Source: a bacterium
GTDB lineage: Bacteria; Planctomycetota; UBA1135; UBA2386
Assembly: GCA_030432695.1 (NCBI GenBank)
Contig: JAUILN010000008.1
Coordinates: forward strand, 310,001-374,000
Direction of reading: 5' to 3'
Length of the DNA: 64,000 nucleotides
In this document: positions 58,106-64,000 of the stretch, one piece after another
How the letters are laid out: every line of letters starts with the position of its first letter
Position numbering within the stretch: position 1 is the stretch's first letter
Translations under genes and position numbers: made by a program
Notes under the pieces: generated by a model
Databases searched by the model: none
Told to the model about the DNA's origin: nothing
Seen by the model: the letters and a program-made list of their open reading frames with translations, nothing else

Positions 58106-59659
58106 TCACGCCGGAGCCGCGTCGTCGCCCTCGTCGACGATCCACCATCGCGGCTGCCCCTGACCCTTCACCCCGAGATCGCGTAGCACGTACTTCCAGA
58201 TGCCGCGCGCCAGGATCGCGCCGAGCCGGCACACCTGGTCACCGCGCAGCGCCGTGTAGCTCGGCCGGCCATCGACCTCGCCGACCAGCATGTCCTTGCG
58301 AATTTCCAGCGCCAGCGAGCTGGGACGGAACGGCGAGACCTGGTAACTGCGCACCACGTCGGGGTTCTCGCCGAGGAAGCGGTGGATCTGCTGGTAGGCA
58401 TGGCGCAGCCCGGGGTCATGGTTGCCGGTGCCCGTGCCTCGCAACCAGCGTCGCAGACCGAGGGCCGCGGTGTCGCGGCCGTTGACGTTCAGCAACGCGT
58501 TCCACAGCTCGTCATAGCCCTCGCCGACCGCTCGCAGAGCCGGGTCGTCGCCACGCCGTAGCACCCGGCGCAGGTACTGGAAGAACATCCACACCTGGGT
58601 CCGCACCTCGACGCTCCCCGCCGGCAGGTGGTAGACCTCGTGGTGCGCGGTCGGCACGCGCTCGCGCTCGAGCTCCAGTGCCAGCCGGTTGGCGAGCATC
58701 CGGTCGGCGGTGAAGTCGACCAACTGGCGCGGGAACAGCGGGTCGTACAGATCGACCGGCAAGGTGCTCTCGCCGGCAGCCGGCTCGGGCCGGTAGATCA
58801 GGCAGGCCGCGGGCCGCTCGTTGCCCTGCGGGTCGCAGCGGTCGTAGGTGTGCACGCCGAGCAGGATCGGGCCGCGCACACGGCCGGCCGCGAGGTCGCG
58901 TTCGTCGGCTGAGTCGAGCGCATCGAGGCGCTCCTCCAGCACCTCGCGCCAGCGCGCCGCGATCCAGTCGTAGTAGGTCAGCACGCCGGCGAGGTGCGGA
59001 TCGCGCACCGCGTCGCGCGCCACCGCCCACGGCACCGCACGTCGATCGAGGTGGGTGCTCGACGCCGACCAGCTCAGGTCGGGCAGGCGCCCGAAGTCGA
59101 GGACCGACCGCGCCAGGTTCACGTGGAGGACCTCGGGCAGCCGCAGGTAGTGGGCGATCGTATCGGCCAAAGCCCGCGCCCCCCAATCGCGCTCGCTGAC
59201 GAAGTTGCGGTGGATCGCCAAGCAGGCGTCGGCCGGCCACTCCGCATCGGGCGCCGCGGGATCAGGCGTCGCCGGGATGCAACGGCCATCGTGGACGGTG
59301 TAGGGCAGGACCTGGAGGAAGGCCTCGTCGGCATCATCACCGGCCACCCTGCGCCGGGTCACGCAGTCCGCCGGGGTCAGCGCCCGCACCTCAGGCTCGT
59401 CCTCCAGCACTTCGAAGTCGGGTGGCGGCACCTGCTCGACCGCGGTCAGCAAGGCCGGGTGCTCGAAGCGCAGCACCCGCGCGATCGCCGCCACCCCGCC
59501 GGCGTCCAGCGTGCGCCGCTGCGACAGGCACGCCACCAGCGTCGCCTCGGTCAGCCCGGTGCGCTCCGCCAGCTCGGCGACCGTCAACCCGCGGTTGGTC
59601 AGCGCGGTGATGATGCGCTCGACGTGGAGGCGACGGAACGGCTCGGCTTGCGCGGTCAT
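58106..59659 (-). CDS. HTH-domain protein with N-formylglutamate amidohydrolase-like body
   Basis: 517 aa from the ATG at MTAQAEPFRR. Residues about 12-60 form a Cro/XRE-like helix-turn-helix ('ITALTNRGLTVAELAERTGLTEATLVACLSQRRTL'). The remainder has 'LPYTVHDGRCIPATPDP', 'CLAIHRNFVSERDWGARALADTIAHYLRLPEVLHVNLARSVLDFGR' and 'ILLGVHTYD', which recall N-formylglutamate amidohydrolase-like proteins (acidic and His metal ligands, Arg-containing loops), though similarity is weak. A regulator with an enzyme-derived sensor domain is one possibility. Operon with the PP2C gene (15 bp gap). Confidence 0.6.
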   Translation of the reverse strand: MTAQAEPFRRLHVERIITALTNRGLTVAELAERTGLTEATLVACLSQRRTLDAGGVAAIARVLRFEHPALLTAVEQVPPPDFEVLEDEPEVRALTPADCVTRRRVAGDDADEAFLQVLPYTVHDGRCIPATPDPAAPDAEWPADACLAIHRNFVSERDWGARALADTIAHYLRLPEVLHVNLARSVLDFGRLPDLSWSASSTHLDRRAVPWAVARDAVRDPHLAGVLTYYDWIAARWREVLEERLDALDSADERDLAAGRVRGPILLGVHTYDRCDPQGNERPAACLIYRPEPAAGESTLPVDLYDPLFPRQLVDFTADRMLANRLALELERERVPTAHHEVYHLPAGSVEVRTQVWMFFQYLRRVLRRGDDPALRAVGEGYDELWNALLNVNGRDTAALGLRRWLRGTGTGNHDPGLRHAYQQIHRFLGENPDVVRSYQVSPFRPSSLALEIRKDMLVGEVDGRPSYTALRGDQVCRLGAILARGIWKYVLRDLGVKGQGQPRWWIVDEGDDAAPA

Positions 59660-59885
59660 GGCGGTGCGCAAGGTATGCGCTCGCGCCGACCGACACGACG
59701 ACTCCCTGCCGACCACGTACGGGCTGTCCCTGTCCGGAACCTCCCGGCCCCGGGACATCCCCGGTGCGGTGAGCCCAGGAGGCTGCCGATAGCGCATCGG
59801 GAGCCGCGGTCCGAAGGCCTGGAACCGGACGGAGGAGCGCGGCCCGAGCACCCGACCGCCACCGCCCCGTCCCCGGCCGTCCCCC
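59660..59885. other. Divergent intergenic region
   Basis: About 225 bp between the HTH-protein gene and the glycosyltransferase gene, expected to hold both promoters. No motif could be assigned. Confidence 0.4.
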
Positions 59886-61265
59886 GTGAACATCCTGTTC
59901 CTGACCGAGAACTTCCCGCCCGAGAGCAACGCGCCGGCGATCCGCACCCACGAGCACGCGAAGCTCTGGCAGGCGAGTGATCCATCGGTGCGCGTCACGG
60001 TGCTCACCGGCGCGCCCAACCATCCGCGCGGTCGCGTCTACCCCGGCTACCGCAACCGGCTGTGGCAGCGCGAGCAGGTCGACGGCATCGAGGTGGTCCG
60101 CGTCTGGACCTACCCCGCACCCAACCGCGGCGTGCTGCGCCGCTCGCTCGACTACCTGAGCTACCTGGTCTCGGCGACGCTCGGCAGTCTGTTCCTGCCG
60201 CGCCCCGACGTGGTGGTCGCGACCTCGCCGCAACTCCTCACCGCGGTCGCCGGCTGGCTGGTGAGCCTGCGGATGCGCCGCCCGCTGATCCTCGAGATCC
60301 GCGACCTGTGGCCGGAGTCGATCTCGGCGGTCGGCGCGATGCGCCAGGGGCTGCTGCTCCGGACGTTGGCCGGCGTGGCGCGCTTCCTCTACCGCCGCGC
60401 GCGGCTGGTCGTGCCGGTCACCCAGGCCTTCGCCGCGAAGCTGGAGGACCTCGGGGTCGACCGCGATCGACTCGCGGTGGTGCCGAACGGCATCGACGCC
60501 GACGCCCTGCCCGACCTCGAGAGCCGGGCCTCGGTGCGCGCGCGGCTCGGCATCCCGCCCGACGCCTTCGTCGCCGCCTACGTCGGCACCCTCGGCATGG
60601 CCCAGGGCCTCGGCACGCTGCTCGACACCGCACGGTTGGCGCGCAACGACGCCGGAATGCGCTTCGTGGTCGTCGGCGATGGCGCCGACCGCGAGGAGCT
60701 GCTGCACCGCATCGGCAGCGAGCGCCTCGACAACGTGCTGTTCCTGGAGCGGCGCGCGCGACCTGAGGCCCTGTCGATCCTCGCCGCCAGCGACGTGTCG
60801 ACCGTCCTGCTCCGCGACCGCCCGGTGTTCGAGACCGTGCTGCCGTCGAAGATCTTCGAGGCGATGGCGCTCGGAGTGCCGATCGCGCTCGGGGTCCGCG
60901 GCGAAGCGCGGCGGGTGGTGGTCGACGAGTGCCGTGCCGGCGTCGCGATCGCTCCCGAGGATCCCGAGGCGCTGCTCGCCGCCCTGCGGTCGCTGCGCGC
61001 CGACCCCGCCCGCCACGCAACCGTGGCCCAGGCCGGTCCCGTGGCGGTCGCCCGCAGCTACTCCCGCCGCGTCCTCGCGGCGCGGCTCCTCGAGTCGATC
61101 TCGACCGCGATCGGTCGACGTCTCGCGACGTCCGGTGCGCCGAGCAGTGAACCGGTGGTCGCGCTCAGCCCGCGGTTCCCCGCGGGTCCGCGCGCCGCAA
61201 CGACCAGCGCGCCGCGCAAGGTGCAGCCCCGCACTCCAGCTCGATCTGGAGCGTCCGATGGCTGA
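59886..61265 (+). CDS. WbuB-like GT4 glycosyltransferase
   Basis: 459 aa from a GTG. 'ILFLTENFPPESNAPAIRTHEHAKLW', 'PNHPRGRVYPGYRNR', 'VVRVWTYPAPNRGVLRRSLDYLSYLVSA', 'RDLWPESISAVGAM', 'VPNGID' and 'VLPSKIFEAMALGVPIALGV' are the full set for WbuB-type family 4 transferases of extracellular polysaccharide loci. The long hydrophobic segment near 90-130 may touch the membrane. The last about 45 residues are low-complexity and overlap the convergent heparinase gene by 101 bp, so the true end of conserved sequence is near residue 412. Confidence 0.9.
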   Translation: MNILFLTENFPPESNAPAIRTHEHAKLWQASDPSVRVTVLTGAPNHPRGRVYPGYRNRLWQREQVDGIEVVRVWTYPAPNRGVLRRSLDYLSYLVSATLGSLFLPRPDVVVATSPQLLTAVAGWLVSLRMRRPLILEIRDLWPESISAVGAMRQGLLLRTLAGVARFLYRRARLVVPVTQAFAAKLEDLGVDRDRLAVVPNGIDADALPDLESRASVRARLGIPPDAFVAAYVGTLGMAQGLGTLLDTARLARNDAGMRFVVVGDGADREELLHRIGSERLDNVLFLERRARPEALSILAASDVSTVLLRDRPVFETVLPSKIFEAMALGVPIALGVRGEARRVVVDECRAGVAIAPEDPEALLAALRSLRADPARHATVAQAGPVAVARSYSRRVLAARLLESISTAIGRRLATSGAPSSEPVVALSPRFPAGPRAATTSAPRKVQPRTPARSGASDG

Positions 61266-62892
61266 CGCCGAAGTCGGGACACCACAGCGCGTCGACGAGC
61301 CGCGGCGCAACCGGTCCGTGGTGTTCGAGGATCAGGACGACCTCGCCGCTGCTGAGCCGCAGCGCACCGGCGGCGTCGGCTTCGACCTGCACCTCGGGAT
61401 GCAGCAGGAGCCGCGCGACCGCGCGCTGACCGACACCGCCGACGATCGTGTCTTCGACCTCGAGGACGCCGGGCCGATGGACCAGGCGACGCCGATGCCG
61501 CGGCGCGCCCGCGAGGTGTCGATAGCCGTCGTGGGTGCCGTCGAGCGACAGTTCGCCCTCGTCAACCTGCACCCGAGCCACCACTTCCCGCGGCCGGCGC
61601 CCGACCCGGAACGCGCTCCAGAACTCGGCCTGGTCGAGGTCGTCGAGGGTCACGGTGTTGTGCATCCGCGTGCTGCGCGCCAACGCCCGCCATTCGCCCG
61701 CCGCGTACTCGAAGCAGCCGTGGTCGACCACGAAGCGCCGGCCGCCGACCGTCCACTCGAAGCTGCCGATGTCGCCATGGCCGTGGGCCGGCAGGTGGTG
61801 CGGTGCGAGCAGACCCCAGTCGACCGCGAACAGGTCGTCGCCGTGACGCAGCCCGAAGTAGCCGGCGGCCGGGAACGCGAAACCGCGGCGTGGCTCGGGC
61901 ACGGGCTCGCCGGTGGCGTGCGTCCAGGCGGCCAGGCAGCGGGCGAGCGACGGGCCGTGGTGGTGGCCGCCGTCGTTGAACAGGCAGGGCAGACCGTCGG
62001 GATGGGCGAGGTCGACGACCACCTGCAGCATCGCGCGGAGTCGTGCCAGCAAGGGGGCGCGCAGCGGGTCGTCCGCATCGAGCGCGCGCCAGCAGTCGAG
62101 CAGGTCGACGAAGACCTCGGCCTGGTAGGCGACGCTGCGCTCGAAGTGGCAGCCGTCGGGGAGCACCTGCTCGTCGAGTTCGCGGACCAGCAGACCGCGC
62201 GCGCGGTCGTGCCAACCGCGGGCCTCCGGCAGGTCGAAGGCGCGCGCGACGACCAGCAGGGCCCGCAGGTCCTTCAGCAGGTGGTTGCCGCCGAGGTCGA
62301 GCTCGAGGTTGCGCAGCAGGAACCGCGTCTGGCGGACGATCTCGCCGGCGACGAAGTCCCGCTCCTCGTCCGACCACTGCGCGCCGCGGCGTGCCAACTC
62401 GGCCGTCAACGCCACCACGCGGATCGACATCCCGTAGCTGTTCCACGCGGTGTTCCAGTGGGCGCGCGCGTGCGGCCGGTGGTTGGCGACCCAGTCGCGG
62501 AGCAGGGCGACGACCTCGTCGTCGTCGAGCGCGGGCAGGTAGTCGAAGTAGTGGATCGCCAGCTCGGCGAGCGGTCGGCCGATCGGCACGCCCGGCGCCG
62601 ACCAGTCGACCGGCGGGACCAGCGGCGTCCAGTGGTGCAGGAGCTCCAGCTCACGCGCGCCGCGGGGGCCACGGATCCGCGCCGTCTCTTCCTGGAGTCC
62701 GAGACGAGCCGGCGCCTCGAACCACTGGGCCATACCAGCCGGGCGCGGCTCGGCCGGCAGGGTCCGTGCCCGCCAGCGCCGCAACAGATCCCGCTGCGCG
62801 CGGCGCAGCAACTGCGTCGGCCGCGTCGCCGCGAGCGACCGCCACAGCAGTGCCCAACGCGTCCCTCGGATGCTGCGGTGCTGCTCACCCAT
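61165..62892 (-). CDS. Heparinase II/III family protein
   Basis: 575 aa. An alpha-toroid N-terminal half ('WNTAWNSYGMSIRVVALTAELARRG', 'FLLRNLELDLGGNHLLKDLRALLV', 'DGCHFERSVAYQAEVFVDLL') leads into the beta-sandwich half with 'HLPAHGHGDIGSFEWTVGGRRFVVDHGCFEYA' and 'RSTRMHNTVTLDDLDQAEFW', the heparinase II/III signature with its catalytic His. No signal peptide is evident. In polysaccharide gene clusters such proteins accompany glycosyltransferases and the dehydrogenase type seen next; they may trim or epimerise a uronic-acid-containing glycan. Divergent from the dehydrogenase gene. Confidence 0.88.
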   Translation of the reverse strand: MGEQHRSIRGTRWALLWRSLAATRPTQLLRRAQRDLLRRWRARTLPAEPRPAGMAQWFEAPARLGLQEETARIRGPRGARELELLHHWTPLVPPVDWSAPGVPIGRPLAELAIHYFDYLPALDDDEVVALLRDWVANHRPHARAHWNTAWNSYGMSIRVVALTAELARRGAQWSDEERDFVAGEIVRQTRFLLRNLELDLGGNHLLKDLRALLVVARAFDLPEARGWHDRARGLLVRELDEQVLPDGCHFERSVAYQAEVFVDLLDCWRALDADDPLRAPLLARLRAMLQVVVDLAHPDGLPCLFNDGGHHHGPSLARCLAAWTHATGEPVPEPRRGFAFPAAGYFGLRHGDDLFAVDWGLLAPHHLPAHGHGDIGSFEWTVGGRRFVVDHGCFEYAAGEWRALARSTRMHNTVTLDDLDQAEFWSAFRVGRRPREVVARVQVDEGELSLDGTHDGYRHLAGAPRHRRRLVHRPGVLEVEDTIVGGVGQRAVARLLLHPEVQVEADAAGALRLSSGEVVLILEHHGPVAPRLVDALWCPDFGVSHRTLQIELECGAAPCAARWSLRRADPRGTAG

Positions 62893-62948
62893 CGTGTCCG
62901 GCGGCCGATTCTGTCGCCCCCCACCCCGAATCCCAGCATCCGTTCGTC

Positions 62949-64000
62949 ATGAAGCAGATCCTGCAGTCCTACCGCAGCGGTGAGCTGTGGCTCGCCGACG
63001 TGCCGCCGCCGCAGCTCGAGCACCACGGCGTGCTGGTGCGCACCACCCACAGTCTCGTCTCGGCCGGCACCGAGCGGATGCTGGTCGAACTGGCGAAGAA
63101 GTCGCTGCTCGGCAAGGCCAGGGCACGGCCCGACCTGGTGAAGAAGGTCCTGCAGAAGATCCGCAGCGAGGGCCTGACGTCGGCCCTGCAGAAGACCTTC
63201 AGCAAACTCGACACGCCGATCCCGCTGGGCTACTCGAGCGCCGGCATCGTGGTGGCGTGCGGTCGCGACGTGCGCGAGTTCACTCCCGGCGACCGGGTCG
63301 CCTGCGCCGGTGCGGGTCACGCCAACCATGCCGAGTACGCATTCGTGCCGCGGACCCTGTGTGCGAAGATCCCCGACGGCGTGCCCGACGAGGCGGCGTG
63401 TTACGCGACCGTCGGCGCGATCGCGCTGCAGGGCGTGCGCCAGGCCGACGTGCGGCTGGGCGAGCGCGTGGCGGTGGTGGGCCTCGGTCTGCTCGGCCTG
63501 TTGACGGTGCAACTGCTGCGCGCCAGCGGTGCGGTGGTGCTCGGCACCGACCCGGATCCGGAGCGCTGCGCGCTGGCCCGCCAGCTCGGCGCCGAGACCG
63601 CGGTGCCCGGTGACCTGCGCGCCGCGGTGGCCCGCGCCACCGGTGGTCACGGGGTCGACGCGGTGGTGCTGACCGCCGCGACGCGCAGCAACGCGCCGAT
63701 CGAGAGTGCCGCGGAGCTGGCGCGGGTGCGCGGTCGCGTGGTGGTGGTCGGTGCGGTCGGCATGGACATCCCGCGCGACGCCTACTACCGCAAGGAACTC
63801 GAGCTGCGGCTCAGCATGTCGTACGGCCCCGGCCGCTACGACCCGAGCTACGAGGACAAGGGGCTCGAGTATCCCTACGGCCACGTGCGCTGGAGCGAGG
63901 CGCGCAACCTGCAGTGCTTCCTCGAGACGGTGGCGCAGGGTGCGGTGACGCCGCTGGCGTTGACCACCCACCGCTTCCCGATCGACGACGGACTGCGCGC
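62949..64000 (+). CDS. Zinc-type alcohol dehydrogenase-like protein, probably bi-domain oxidoreductase (partial)
   Basis: At least 350 codons, running past the right edge. 'VPPPQLEHHGVLVRTTHSLVSAGTERMLVELAKKSLLGKARARPDLVKKVLQK' is the characteristic start of the MDR-type proteins that continue into a GFO/IDH/MocA domain; 'PLGYSSAGIVVACGRDVREFTPGDRVACAGAG', then the Rossmann motif 'VAVVGLGLLGLLTVQLLRASGAVVLGTD', follow. The zinc ligands of classical enzymes are not obvious. Found next to heparinase and glycosyltransferase genes, it likely modifies a sugar nucleotide in the same pathway. The start ATG follows the divergent heparinase start by 56 bp. Confidence 0.85.
   Translation, partial: MKQILQSYRSGELWLADVPPPQLEHHGVLVRTTHSLVSAGTERMLVELAKKSLLGKARARPDLVKKVLQKIRSEGLTSALQKTFSKLDTPIPLGYSSAGIVVACGRDVREFTPGDRVACAGAGHANHAEYAFVPRTLCAKIPDGVPDEAACYATVGAIALQGVRQADVRLGERVAVVGLGLLGLLTVQLLRASGAVVLGTDPDPERCALARQLGAETAVPGDLRAAVARATGGHGVDAVVLTAATRSNAPIESAAELARVRGRVVVVGAVGMDIPRDAYYRKELELRLSMSYGPGRYDPSYEDKGLEYPYGHVRWSEARNLQCFLETVAQGAVTPLALTTHRFPIDDGLR

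Overview
The window is about 64 kb of very high G+C DNA (near 70% by eye) from a Gram-negative bacterium. The gene content fits a planctomycete-type organism: many large secreted proteins with ELWxTDGT, kelch-like or BTRD1 repeats that share one kind of C-terminal beta domain, membrane Ser/Thr kinases fused to SUMF1/formylglycine-type domains and coupled to sigma factors, an S46-peptidase-like protein, and a bacterial V-type ATPase operon. I infer the phylum from gene families only. I saw no rRNA, tRNA or CRISPR array.

Layout. 1-7.2 kb: end of a probable beta-lactamase-family hydrolase, a secreted BTRD1-repeat serine hydrolase, a minus-strand cluster (DUF2809 membrane protein, NAD-dependent epimerase-like protein, ZIP metal transporter, glycosyltransferase), then a broken hypothetical gene. 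7.4-23.2 kb: secreted and surface proteins (Cys-rich protein, kelch-like protein, two divergent ELWxTDGT proteins, solute-binding protein, membrane-anchored protein, beta-propeller-like protein) around the first kinase-SUMF1/sigma factor pair. 23.5-35.9 kb: a catalytically altered S46-like protein, a hybrid histidine kinase, the second kinase-SUMF1/sigma pair, a lipoprotein-nitrilase-secreted helical protein cassette, and a decayed BTRD1 gene.

36.1-44.1 kb is a scrambled accessory region. It holds an AAA+/DUF4143 ATPase behind a palindrome, two ParD-like antitoxin genes (one with an intact zeta-like toxin, one with only a toxin stub), two DUF433 antitoxin genes without toxins, two broken copies of the 3' end of the neighbouring V-ATPase A gene, a second full copy of the nitrilase plus a third 3' scrap, and a two-gene insert of visibly lower G+C. 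Constant coordinate offsets (4388, 5759 and 7471 bp) show that these are block duplications with little or no net indel.

44.1-51.7 kb is a complete V-type ATPase operon on the minus strand, transcribed B-D-I-K-E-DUF2764-A. The bacterial order I know is E-DUF2764-A-B-D-I-K, so this one is a circular permutation of it. Upstream (51.8-55.3 kb) lie two overlapping paralogous secreted proteins, perhaps secretin-like.

55.4-64 kb: a class V aminotransferase, a small membrane protein, a PP2C-type phosphatase next to an HTH protein with an N-formylglutamate amidohydrolase-like body, and the start of an extracellular polysaccharide locus (WbuB-like glycosyltransferase, heparinase II/III-family protein, zinc-type dehydrogenase cut by the window edge).
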